Positions 23,185-31,771 of a DNA stretch of 35,471 nt are shown here, in pieces (the first letter of the stretch is position 1; each line of letters starts with the position of its first letter). Origin of the DNA: a virus; IMG/VR virus record IMGVR_UViG_3300031951_000607, positions 1 through 35,471 of that record; one strand, written 5' to 3'. Both the position numbers and the translations under genes were made by a program. The notes beneath the pieces were generated by a model. The model ran no database searches. It was given only the letters and a program-made list of their open reading frames with translations, and had not been told where the DNA came from.

Positions 23185-24571
23185 TTTTAGTTGCTCACGA
23201 TATAGTCACAATGAACCAAACTATGGTCCAAAAGTAATCTCAGGAACTACTTGTTCAGGAGTTACTGGCTCATTCACATTGGTGTATGGTCAATCAATCT
23301 GTATGTCCAATGCAGAACCACTTGATGCTTGTGATAATTTTGATATTGATGAGATATGTGGATTCCCAACACCTACTCCATCAGCAACTCCAATCATCAC
23401 ACCAACCCCAACTTTAACTTCCAGTCAGACACCAACATTGACTCCTACTCCAACAACCACAACAACTCTCACATCCACTCCTACTGAAACTCCAACTCAG
23501 ACACCAACTACAACAACTACTTTAACATCAACACCAACTGAAACAGTTACTCCAACACAAACCCCTACAACAACAACTACATTAACATCTACTCCATCAG
23601 AAACACCAACACATACTCCAACATCGAGTTCTACACCCCCACCTACCCCAACTCAAACGCCAACAGAAACACCAAATAGTGTATGTCCCGTATATTTTGA
23701 ATTAAATGACCCATCACCGAATCCACCTACAATACCAAACGCAACATATTTTAGGATGTTCGATGGTTCAGGTTTTACATTTAATATCGGTTATTTGGAT
23801 TTTATTTCTAATACACAGGGAATTGTGAAATACGGAATTGCACCCGATGGAAATTCATATCCCGTATTCTCAGCATTTACAAGTAGCGCAAATTATTTGT
23901 TTTCAAGAACATTTTTTACTACAACAGACCAAGGCTGGTCTGTAAAAGAAATGTTTGGTCCTTCACCATTCCCACTTGTATCAGGTGTAACACTTGTTGG
24001 TGATACCGCTTGGGGACAATATGATGTGATATCATTCGATGGTTTATTGTATCCACCAACAGGATTCATTAATTTCAATTCTGGTATTGGATTCGGAACA
24101 ACATACTTACAATACCCTGAACTATGTCCAACACCAACTCCAACACCGTCCGTTACTGCGAGTCAAACACAAACACCTACACCCTCTGTTACAATAACTC
24201 AAACACCTTCGATTACTCCAACTCTAACACAGACACCAACTTATACAACTACACCAACTGTTACTAAAACACAAACTCAAACTCCATCCATAACACCATC
24301 CAATACACCAACGCGTTCAACCGTGTATAATTATTATAGGGTTCGTTTGGTTGACCCATTAGTAGGTTCACCTTGTAAATGTGGTAGTGAGTGTTTACAA
24401 CAAATTAGAACCACTCAAACTTGGACTGATGATGGTTTATTTCATTGTATAACTTATAACGGTGTGAGTGGGTATAAAGCAAAATATTTTTCAACTACTA
24501 TTTCAGGTAATCATCCTGTGGCATTCAAAACAGGTAGTAGTGCAATATCTTGTAATGCAGTATCCTGCTAA
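23177..24571 (+). CDS. Modular TPT-linker virion protein, 464 residues
   Basis: Residues 1-63 form a Cys-containing module (VISGTTCSGVTGSF, SICMSNA) related to the N-terminus of the next protein. Residues about 64-167 are a TPT linker. Residues about 168-314 form a beta module with APDGNSY, DQGWSV and GDTAWG. It is homologous to the middle module of the protein at 704-3058 and its copy at 32360. Residues about 315-378 are a second linker. Residues 379-464 form a Cys-rich end domain. It overlaps the hub-like gene by 8 bases. It is likely a tail-tip fibre or adhesin; the shared module shows shuffling between distant genes. Confidence 0.65.
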   Translation: MDNFSCSRYSHNEPNYGPKVISGTTCSGVTGSFTLVYGQSICMSNAEPLDACDNFDIDEICGFPTPTPSATPIITPTPTLTSSQTPTLTPTPTTTTTLTSTPTETPTQTPTTTTTLTSTPTETVTPTQTPTTTTTLTSTPSETPTHTPTSSSTPPPTPTQTPTETPNSVCPVYFELNDPSPNPPTIPNATYFRMFDGSGFTFNIGYLDFISNTQGIVKYGIAPDGNSYPVFSAFTSSANYLFSRTFFTTTDQGWSVKEMFGPSPFPLVSGVTLVGDTAWGQYDVISFDGLLYPPTGFINFNSGIGFGTTYLQYPELCPTPTPTPSVTASQTQTPTPSVTITQTPSITPTLTQTPTYTTTPTVTKTQTQTPSITPSNTPTRSTVYNYYRVRLVDPLVGSPCKCGSECLQQIRTTQTWTDDGLFHCITYNGVSGYKAKYFSTTISGNHPVAFKTGSSAISCNAVSC

Positions 24572-24580
24572 AATAAAATT

Positions 24581-25375
24581 ATGAGTTGTATAACATATAT
24601 CAATAATGACCCAAATGGTGTTCCTGTAACAGTATCAGGAACAACTTGTGGTGGTGTTGTCGGAAATTATATGGTTAATTTCGGAGAGGCAATCTGTATG
24701 GATAATGATTTTCAAATCATCACTTGTGGTAATGCTGATATTGGTCCTGAGTGTTTACCACCAGTAACACCATCTAATACTCCATCCAACACACCTACAC
24801 CATCTGTAACCGCACAGGTAACATCTACGCCAACAAATACTCCTACGAATACTTTAACTCCAACCCCATCGGTAACAATTGGACTTACTCCAACAGCAAC
24901 TCCTGCTGAGACATCAACTCCAACACCGACATCTACAATTACATCAACTCCACAAGTGACTGTAACCCCAACAAAAACATCTACACCACAAGTAACATCT
25001 ACACCTACAACAACTCCTCAGGTAACATCAACACCTACATCTACAATACCTGCAACCCCAACAATCACATCATCACCAACACCTACTGAAAGTTGTCCTA
25101 ATACAATCTACACACACGGAGCAATATTGGGGACTTGTAGTGATTATTGTAATAACAACTATAATATCACAGTTCAAGATTGTTCAAGTCAACCTTATTC
25201 AACTCTAAGTATTGGTGATTTCATTTATGGGTATTCAGGTCAGAGTGGTTATCTCGCATATTCGAATGTATCAACAGACACATCAACAGGACCATTCTTG
25301 ATTGCTGATATAGATGGTTCAGGTGAAATACTTGGAATCTATGTTTGTTCAGGTGGAAGTTGTATACCTCAATAA
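24581..25375 (+). CDS. Modular TPT-linker virion protein, 264 residues
   Basis: Residues 1-61 are a module with VSGTTCGGVVGNY and EAICMD, paralogous to the front of the preceding protein. Residues about 62-170 are a TPT, STP and QVT-type linker. Residues about 171-264 form a small Cys-containing domain (ESCPNTIYTHG … CSGGSC). It lies nine bases after the previous stop and ends 17 bases before the start of a small gene ahead of the tape measure. It is probably a small tail appendage; there is no signal peptide or membrane helix. Confidence 0.65.
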   Translation: MSCITYINNDPNGVPVTVSGTTCGGVVGNYMVNFGEAICMDNDFQIITCGNADIGPECLPPVTPSNTPSNTPTPSVTAQVTSTPTNTPTNTLTPTPSVTIGLTPTATPAETSTPTPTSTITSTPQVTVTPTKTSTPQVTSTPTTTPQVTSTPTSTIPATPTITSSPTPTESCPNTIYTHGAILGTCSDYCNNNYNITVQDCSSQPYSTLSIGDFIYGYSGQSGYLAYSNVSTDTSTGPFLIADIDGSGEILGIYVCSGGSCIPQ

Positions 25376-25381
25376 AAATAA

Positions 25382-25389
25382 TATTTATA
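25382..25389 (+). promoter_or_regulatory. TATTTATA motif before the tape-measure operon
   Basis: TATTTATAG lies three bases before the ATG at 25393, at the head of the tape measure genes. It is one of the best matches of the recurring motif. Confidence 0.4.
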
Positions 25390-25392
25390 GAT

Positions 25393-25512
25393 ATGGACTA
25401 TACGCCGAAAAACATTGCTCAAAACCTTAGTGACTTGAAGTTGGTTTTCCCGAGCATTATGAACAACATAAAGTTCATTAAATTTTTTACCAAGAAAATA
25501 GAGAATGGCTAA
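25393..25512 (+). CDS. Short protein overlapping the tape-measure start, 39 residues
   Basis: An ATG frame (MDYTPKNIAQNLSDLKLVFP) begins directly after a TATTTATAG motif. It ends 8 bases inside the tape-measure gene, as the other genes in this operon overlap. The peptide is basic at its end (KFFTKKIENG) and likely helical. Without it the 129 bases between 25376 and 25504 would be empty in an otherwise closely packed operon. It may be a tape-measure-associated peptide or a leader for coupled translation. Confidence 0.5.
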   Translation: MDYTPKNIAQNLSDLKLVFPSIMNNIKFIKFFTKKIENG

Positions 25513-27796
25513 GAAGAAAATAGAAGTTGATGTTGATATAGATGTTAACGCAGAACCGTCCCTCAAACAGTTAAGAGAACTCAAAAAACAACTCAAAGAA
25601 ACTGCTGCTGGTTCAGCAGAGTTCAAGAAGATTGCAAATGAAATCGATGACCTTGAAGACAAACTAAAAGGTGCGAAGGCAGGTGCTGCGGATTGGATTG
25701 ATACACTTGAAAATGCTGGTGGTCCTCTTGGTCTATTGGGTAAGGGACTCAACAATACAAAGGTTGCATTCTCATCATTCAACACAGCACTTAAAGCCTC
25801 AGTCATTGGTATTATTGTGACCGCTCTCGGTGGTCTTGTCGCAGCATTCAGTTCCAATGAAGCGGCGATGAAGAAACTACAACCAATCTTCATTGCATTT
25901 GAGAAAATTTTAGGTGGAATATTTCGTGCGTTTGAACCAGTATTAGACATCTTCATCGAGATGGCTATGACTGCTCTCCCCTATGTTACAAAGGGGATTG
26001 GAATGTTCTATTCGGGTCTATTCGGTCTATTCACATTTATTAAAAATGTTGGTCAGGGCGTTATCAATATTCTCAAAGGAATATTCACACTTGATTTTGA
26101 ACAAGCACAAGTAGGTTTTGACCAACTTAAAAACTCTGTTGCTGATGCGGCAGGTGCTGCACAAGACGCTTACAAAAGATTTACAGATGGAACTCAGGAG
26201 TTAACCAAGACAGAGAAGGAAGAAATTGAAAAAAGAAATGCAGCAAAGAAGGCTGAACAAGATGAGAGGGACAAGAAAGCAAAAGAAGCCTTAGAGAAAC
26301 AAAAGAAAAATCTTGATGCTCAAATTCAACTTGAAGTAAACAAAGACAACACCTCAAAAGAAAATCTCAAAAAACTTCTTGATGAAAGAATGAATTTGGA
26401 GATGAGAAGTCAGAATATGACTGAAGCAGAGAAGGAACTTTTGAGACAAGAGTATGCGAAGAAATTAAATGAGGCTCTAAAAGAAGATGAAGATAAGAGA
26501 CAAGAAAACGAGAAGAAGAAACTTGAAAGAAGGGGTCGTGAACTTGACGCTCTTATTCAACTTGAAATAGACAAAACAAATACTTCAACTGCTGAACTTC
26601 AAACTCTCCTTGATGAGAGAATGAATATTGAGTTACAGAATGTTGAACTTACAGAAGCCGAGAAAAATGTAATCAGAGCAAAGTATGCGAAACAGTTATC
26701 AGACGCAATCAAGGCTGATGAAGACAAGAAGAAGAAGGATAGACAAGATGCACTTGTTAATGAATTAGCACTTGTATCAAATGACTTTGATAGACAACTT
26801 GAATTATACAAACAATTCCAAGCAGAAGTATTAGCGTCAGAACAATATACCGCTGGTGAGAAACTGAGAATAATTGGTGAGACCAATCAGAAGATATTAG
26901 CACTCCAAGAACAACGATTCACTGAGGAAAGATTAAAAGATGAGATAAGATTCCAAGAAGGTGAATTGACTCAAATCAATTTACTACAACAGGAAAAAAC
27001 AAGATTAGACCAACAGGCTGCGAATTATCTTGATTTGAAGAACAAAAAACAAATCAATGATGTTCAATATCTACAATTCATCAAGCAGAACAATCAGGCT
27101 CAGATGAATGTGGATAAGGCGTTGTTAGACGCTAAGATGGCTAACTTCCAAGCCGTATCTCAACTCTTATCTGCAACTGCATCACTTGTTGGAGAACAAA
27201 CAAAGGCGGGTAAGGCGTTAGCAATCGCTTCTGCTACCATCGACACCTATGTTGCCGCAAACAAGGTATTAGCAGACCCAACACCAATGCCGACAGTCCT
27301 AAGATTCGCTCTCGCAGCAGCGGCAATCGTTCGTGGTATTGTATCAGTTAAGAAAATCGTTGATACAAAATTACCTGTATCAGGTGGTGGAACTGCTGGT
27401 CAATCTGGTGGACAACCAGCGAATCAACCTCCTGGCATCATCAATGTCGCAGCCAAGAAAATGGCAAATGGTGGATTTGTATCAGGACCAGGAACATCAA
27501 CATCAGATTCAATCCCCGCACTTCTTAGTGATGGGGAGTTCGTTGTTAATGCTCGTTCAACTCAGTTATTCAAACCATTGTTAACCGCAATCAATGACGC
27601 AGGAGCACTACCACAGTTTGCAGTAGGTGGAATGGTTAAAGGTCAGAATCAACCACAACAAGATAATAGTTCGAAGATTGCAGAAGTTATACAACAGACA
27701 TTCCAAAACCAACCAATTAGAACATTCGTAACAGCGACAGATATATCAAATCAACAACAATTTGATAGAGTAATTAAATCTCGTTCGTTGATATAA
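25505..27796 (+). CDS. Tape measure protein
   Basis: This is a 763-residue protein. Residues 1-75 are charged and helical; about 95-185 contain long hydrophobic helices (SVIGIIVTALGGLVAAF, YSGLFGLFTFIKNVGQG). Residues about 230-540 form an extended coiled coil rich in Lys, Glu and Gln with two related blocks. Another hydrophobic alanine-rich stretch follows. The C-terminal part has the typical end NGGFVSGPGTSTSDSIPALL then SDGEFVVNARST. This is the standard order for a tape measure, which sets tail length and is ejected ahead of DNA. At about 1.5 angstrom per residue it predicts a tail of roughly 115 nm, fitting a siphovirus. Confidence 0.85.
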   Translation: MAKKKIEVDVDIDVNAEPSLKQLRELKKQLKETAAGSAEFKKIANEIDDLEDKLKGAKAGAADWIDTLENAGGPLGLLGKGLNNTKVAFSSFNTALKASVIGIIVTALGGLVAAFSSNEAAMKKLQPIFIAFEKILGGIFRAFEPVLDIFIEMAMTALPYVTKGIGMFYSGLFGLFTFIKNVGQGVINILKGIFTLDFEQAQVGFDQLKNSVADAAGAAQDAYKRFTDGTQELTKTEKEEIEKRNAAKKAEQDERDKKAKEALEKQKKNLDAQIQLEVNKDNTSKENLKKLLDERMNLEMRSQNMTEAEKELLRQEYAKKLNEALKEDEDKRQENEKKKLERRGRELDALIQLEIDKTNTSTAELQTLLDERMNIELQNVELTEAEKNVIRAKYAKQLSDAIKADEDKKKKDRQDALVNELALVSNDFDRQLELYKQFQAEVLASEQYTAGEKLRIIGETNQKILALQEQRFTEERLKDEIRFQEGELTQINLLQQEKTRLDQQAANYLDLKNKKQINDVQYLQFIKQNNQAQMNVDKALLDAKMANFQAVSQLLSATASLVGEQTKAGKALAIASATIDTYVAANKVLADPTPMPTVLRFALAAAAIVRGIVSVKKIVDTKLPVSGGGTAGQSGGQPANQPPGIINVAAKKMANGGFVSGPGTSTSDSIPALLSDGEFVVNARSTQLFKPLLTAINDAGALPQFAVGGMVKGQNQPQQDNSSKIAEVIQQTFQNQPIRTFVTATDISNQQQFDRVIKSRSLI

Positions 27797-27822
27797 AAAT
27801 TGGAACATTTTAATAAAACAAA

Positions 27823-27830
27823 TATTTATA
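27823..27830 (+). promoter_or_regulatory. TATTTATA motif before the prohead protease gene
   Basis: TATTTATAG lies four bases before ATG 27835, in a 38-base intergenic gap after the tape measure. It is a near-identical context to the one at 25382, suggesting a shared element for the two operons. Confidence 0.4.
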
Positions 27831-27834
27831 GATA

Positions 27835-29463
27835 ATGAATCCTACTCGTATTATTGAACTTTTTATTGATGATGAGTTCGAGGAAAGTGGTATTGAAGCA
27901 ATCTCACTTGTATCAAGACCTGCTCACGATGAGCAGTGGATTGCTTTTGGTCACGGTGAAGAAGTTGAAAGATTAGAACCGAACTACAAAATAGTGTCGG
28001 ATGACTTCTGTTCACACAACCCAAAATTAGACCAATTAGGAGAGCCTTATTCTCAATTGATAGAAGAAGGTTGGGAAGTAATTAAAGTCGAAAAAATCAC
28101 ACCTATGATGGTTCAGAAGATGAACCAAGAGAGGTTCTCAGAACCAAACGAACCATCATTCTTAGATAATGACCAATTTAGAGTTAGATTCAAGTATGTA
28201 GGTCCAAGAGATGAGAAGAACAGACAGTTCTGTTCTGATATGTTATCCAAGAATAGAGTTTATAGACAAGAAGATATTGATGAGTTAACTGATTCAGTTG
28301 CTAATGAAGAATTTGGTTTCTATAACATCTTTTTATGGAGAGGTTCATTTAACTGTCGCCACACTTGGGTTAGATTATTATACGCACCAACTGGTAAGAT
28401 TAGAAACTCAGGTTCATCAAGTAAGGGGTTAGAAGATACAAGTGCTCAGTCATCGAATCTTCAACCTGATACAAGAACAGAGGCGACAATTAATTCACCA
28501 AATCCATCAAAACAATGGAAGCCAGGTATGCCAAGAACAGGTCCAAATCTTTTTAAGAAAGATGAAATGGGACTTGAAGATGCTTGTTGGGAAGGATATG
28601 AACCAATCGGGACTAAGATTCTTGATGGTAGAGAAGTTCCAAACTGTGTTCCAATCAAATTGACTGAGGATGATTTCGTTGATTCAATTTCTGACTACCC
28701 TGAGGGTGTTAAGAACGCAGCAAAAAGTGCTGTTGCATATGCAGAGAAAAACGGATGGGGTTCTTGTGGAACTGGCGTAGGAAAACAAAGAGCATCTCAA
28801 CTCGCGAAAGGTGAAAACATCTCAGTTGATACATTAAAAAGAATGTATTCTTATTTATCAAGACACAAGACAGATTTAACCAAATCAAAATCATATGATG
28901 ATGGTTGTGGTAAGTTGATGTATGACGCTTGGGGTGGTGAAGCAGGATTAAAGTGGGCAGAAAGAAAGTTGGCTCAACTTGAAAAAGAGAGAATGACTTT
29001 CGCAGTAGCCGATGAAGACAAACAAATTCTTGTTGGAGCGGCGATGGTGCCAAACAAGATGATTCATAGATATGATGATTTGGGGAATATGTATTATGTG
29101 TATTTCTCAAAAGCATCCATCAGAAAAATGGCGGATAAGTTTCTTAAACAAAAAAGAACTGATGAAACTTCAATTGAACATAATGGAATTAAGTTAGGTT
29201 CTGATAAAGTTTATATCACAGAATCTTGGGTATCAGAAGACCCCATCAAAGACAAATCAAATATGTATGGTTTTGAACTACCATCGGGAACTTGGTTTGT
29301 TCAGATGCGAGTTGAAGACAAGAAGATATGGAAATTAGTTAAAGATAATATGTTAACAGGATTTTCTGTTGAAGGATTATTCGCTAATAAATCGGTTTTC
29401 TCAAAAGAAGACAAAAAAATAAACCAAATAAAGCAAATACTTAAATCAATAACAGATGAATAG
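27835..29463 (+). CDS. Prohead protease fused to a MuF-like region
   Basis: This is a 542-residue protein. Residues about 110-185 end in YNIFLWRGSFNCRHTWV, where the CRH motif is typical of the end of MuF-type minor head proteins. The middle holds EGYEPIGTKI then the GWGSCGTGVGKQRASQLAKG region. Residues about 396-520 resemble the XkdF-like serine protease: ILVGAAMVPNKMIHR, EHNG with His near 448, and ITESWVSED with Ser near 463. The protease trims scaffold and capsid proteins during maturation. Scaffold-like and capsid genes follow directly. The overlap with the next gene is 8 bases. Catalytic residues are inferred from position in the pattern. Confidence 0.7.
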   Translation: MNPTRIIELFIDDEFEESGIEAISLVSRPAHDEQWIAFGHGEEVERLEPNYKIVSDDFCSHNPKLDQLGEPYSQLIEEGWEVIKVEKITPMMVQKMNQERFSEPNEPSFLDNDQFRVRFKYVGPRDEKNRQFCSDMLSKNRVYRQEDIDELTDSVANEEFGFYNIFLWRGSFNCRHTWVRLLYAPTGKIRNSGSSSKGLEDTSAQSSNLQPDTRTEATINSPNPSKQWKPGMPRTGPNLFKKDEMGLEDACWEGYEPIGTKILDGREVPNCVPIKLTEDDFVDSISDYPEGVKNAAKSAVAYAEKNGWGSCGTGVGKQRASQLAKGENISVDTLKRMYSYLSRHKTDLTKSKSYDDGCGKLMYDAWGGEAGLKWAERKLAQLEKERMTFAVADEDKQILVGAAMVPNKMIHRYDDLGNMYYVYFSKASIRKMADKFLKQKRTDETSIEHNGIKLGSDKVYITESWVSEDPIKDKSNMYGFELPSGTWFVQMRVEDKKIWKLVKDNMLTGFSVEGLFANKSVFSKEDKKINQIKQILKSITDE

Positions 29464-30442
29464 TAAGCAAGCATTAGACAAGATTATGAAAATCTTAAAT
29501 CTAACTCCACAAAAATTTTATGATGCAAAAACTGAACAAGGAATTGCAGTTAAGATTGATGGTGATTTAGAATTAGGTGCTCCAATCTATGTCGCAACGG
29601 AAGAAGGTATGATTCCTGCTCCTGCTGGTGTTCACAAACTTGATGATGGTTCTGAAATCGAAGTTGATGATGACGGCAAAGTATCCAAAATTAAAATGGG
29701 TGCTACTCCTGACGCAAAGATGGAAGACAAGAAAGAAAAAGAATCTATCAAGGATGAGAATATGAAAGCGGCTTTTGCTGATGTTAAGATGAAAGACGGA
29801 AAGATGATTAGAGTTGAAGGTGAAGAACCAATGGTTGGTTTGATGACCAAACTCGTTAATTATGATGGAACTCTTACAGCATTAACTGATGGCGTTTATG
29901 AAACTGAGAATGGTAAGAAAATCAACATCGTTGGTGGAACTATTCAAGGTATAGACGAAGCAGATGAAAAAGCAGCGGAGAAATTTACCGAAGCAAAAAC
30001 AGCAGATGGTGCTATTGTTGAATCCCCAACATTCGATGTGGGAGAAGATTTAATGGTAGTTAAAGATGGTGATAAGTCGCCAGCACCAGATGGAGAACAC
30101 CAAATTGTTCTCAAAGATTCTGAGGGTAACGATGTTAAAATCAGAGTTATGACTAAGGATGGTAAAATCGTTGAGAGAGAAAATGTTGAGGAAATGGAAG
30201 ATGATATGATGTCCGCTGAAGAAGTGGCAGAATTATTCTCACAAGCACTTAAAAAAATCGAATCAAAGATTGACGCAATCTCTGCTAAACAAATTGAACT
30301 TGATGGTAAATTCCAAAAGTTCTCTAAGGAACCAGCAGGTCAAAAAGTGTTCACACAAAAAACAATAAACGAAACCTTCTCTCAAACAGAAGATAGAGTA
30401 GAGTCCTTCAAGAGATTGAGAGCGGCTCTAAACAAAAACTAA
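29456..30442 (+). CDS. Scaffold-like capsid assembly protein
   Basis: This is a 328-residue acidic protein between the protease and the capsid gene. The middle has three to four copies of a short beta unit around the pattern DG-x-E-I-x-V-D-x-D-G (HKLDDGSEIEVDDDGK, VKMKDGKMIRVEGEE, IVLKDSEGNDVKIRV). The C-terminal 90 residues are helical and probably coiled coil (LFSQALKKIESKIDAIS). Position and build suit a scaffolding protein or a fused scaffold cleaved by the upstream protease. It starts inside the protease stop (8-base overlap). Confidence 0.65.
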   Translation: MNSKQALDKIMKILNLTPQKFYDAKTEQGIAVKIDGDLELGAPIYVATEEGMIPAPAGVHKLDDGSEIEVDDDGKVSKIKMGATPDAKMEDKKEKESIKDENMKAAFADVKMKDGKMIRVEGEEPMVGLMTKLVNYDGTLTALTDGVYETENGKKINIVGGTIQGIDEADEKAAEKFTEAKTADGAIVESPTFDVGEDLMVVKDGDKSPAPDGEHQIVLKDSEGNDVKIRVMTKDGKIVERENVEEMEDDMMSAEEVAELFSQALKKIESKIDAISAKQIELDGKFQKFSKEPAGQKVFTQKTINETFSQTEDRVESFKRLRAALNKN

Positions 30443-30468
30443 ACAATAAATAAAAATTAGGTAATAAA

Positions 30469-31705
30469 ATGAAAAACAAATTATCAAAAATGTCGTTCAA
30501 TTACGATTTAGCAGGGCTAAGTTCGTATGTTGACCAACTTTCATCTGATATTATCTCAGAAGCAGTGTTAACTCCTGTTACAATGAAGTATGTTAATGTG
30601 ATTGACCACCAGTTGAGTCACCTTTGCCAGGAATGGTAATGTAAAATTGGGCAATATCGGTGGAAGGTGTGAATCCCAATACCGAGATAAGTCAAGATAT
30701 GTAAAAGGATTTTGACCATCGTAACGCATAGAGAGTGAAGAATATAATAATCTCTCCAAGAGTGTCCACAACGAGAACCGTTGAAAATATATGCTGAACT
30801 TTAAGGAATAAGAACTTAAAGAAGTTGAGGATAAAAAGCCACAACGATAACAAAACTGTCCTGGAATTAAAGGCACACAGAATGTAAACTTACTTTCTGA
30901 AACATTATCAGTTCAAACTGGAACTACTTGTGGATGGAATGATGCAGGTGATGTAACTTTCGAAGTTGCTCCTTTAACTGTTCAATCATTAAAGGTTAAC
31001 CAATCATTATGTCTTCAAGAATTGAACACACTATGGTTAGGTCAATATCTAAATCCAGGCTCATACAATGAGCAACCGCCGTTCGAACAGGCGATAGTGG
31101 ATTTGCAAACTAAACAGATAAAAAGGTATAACGAAGACCTGGTTTGGAATGCATCAAGTGGTTCATCTGCATTTTCAGGTTTCATTGAGTTGTTGAATAA
31201 CACTGCTGGTGTTGTAAAGTTAGACACACTTCCTGCATATTCAGCAAACACAGTTGCACTTTGTTCTGTAACAGGTGCTACTGTTCAAGAACAAGCAAAT
31301 AAAGTTTTAGCACAAATCGATAATATTATCAATGAATTAGATAGAAATATTTATGATAGAGATGATATCGTAATCTTTATGTCTCAAACTCAGTTCAAGT
31401 GTTACTTGACTGCAATCAGAAATGTAAACAACTTCCATTTCAGTGAACCAACTCTTGGTCAAGTATTTGAAACATTCCACCCTCAAACAAAGTATAAAGT
31501 TGTAGGAGTTCCTGGTCTTAATGGTTCAAACTTAATCGCTGCTGGTCCACAACAATACTTTATGGTTGGTGTTGATTTAATGAGTGATGAAGATTCATTC
31601 CGTTCTTGGTGGTCTATGGATTTCCAAGAAGTGAGAATCGCTGTGAACTGGAAAATCGGAACACAAATCGCTTTCCCTCAGTTCTTCGTAACTAATGGTC
31701 TTTAA
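30469..31705 (+). CDS. Major capsid protein, split by a group I-type intron
   Basis: Exon 1 (30469-30602, 44 codons plus two bases) and exon 2 (30859-31705) join to one frame of 326 residues. The junction reads YVNV-I-PGIKGTQNVN, with Ile made from AT of exon 1 and T of exon 2. Unspliced, the frame stops after 12 foreign residues at 30637-30639. The protein has the size and composition of an HK97-fold capsid protein. It has a helical arm, a central RNIYDRDDIVIFMSQTQF segment, and an aromatic C-terminal part (FRSWWSMDFQEVRIAVNW). The scaffold-like gene is upstream and the tail tube downstream. Expression of an intact capsid depends on removal of the insert. Confidence 0.8.
30603..30858 (+). 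ncRNA. Probable group I self-splicing intron in the capsid gene
   Basis: This is a 256-base insert without an ORF. The 5' site follows U30602, which pairs with G30617 in a P1 helix (GUGAU 30598-30602 with GUCAC 30617-30621). The last intron base is G30858, as the family requires. Proposed helices: P2 30624-30629/30634-30639 (GGAA loop); P4 30646-30651/30675-30680; P5 30654-30658/30666-30670; P6 30683-30685/30719-30721; P6a 30691-30698/30709-30716. P7 is 30726-30730/30790-30794 with bulged C30725 and a G-C pair beside it. P8 is 30769-30773/30779-30783. J8/7 is AAAAUA, close to the consensus AAGAUA. P9 is 30799-30805/30815-30821. P3 could not be placed. These pairings were found by eye. Confidence 0.8.
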
Positions 31706-31712
31706 TATTTAT

Positions 31713-31733
31713 GGTCGGGGGGAAACCCCCACC
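31713..31733 (+). promoter_or_regulatory. GC-rich hairpin with GAAA loop (second copy)
   Basis: Identical to the hairpin at 57-77; it lies after the capsid stop and before the second tail-tube copy. No T-run follows it. Confidence 0.6.
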
Positions 31734-31771
31734 ATTAATTTCAATAAACTAAAAAATTAAATCAATATAAA

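Noticed and set aside
25382-25389. TATTTATA read as a T4-type late promoter.
   Set aside because: The T4 late box is TATAAATA on the coding strand; here that sequence lies on the opposite strand to the genes. No T4-type late factors were seen.
30627-30632. CCAGGA as the P10 partner of the first exon-2 bases TCCTGG.
   Set aside because: The complementarity is perfect, but the site lies 3' of the P1 guide strand, within the P2 loop region, which is not where P10 normally forms. It is kept only as a curiosity.
30603-30858. Group II intron, IS200/IS605-type element or plain insertion mutation in the capsid gene.
   Set aside because: No domain V-like hairpin, no transposase, and the length is short for a group II intron. 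The exact frame-restoring ends with a P1 U-G pair and terminal G fit group I better.
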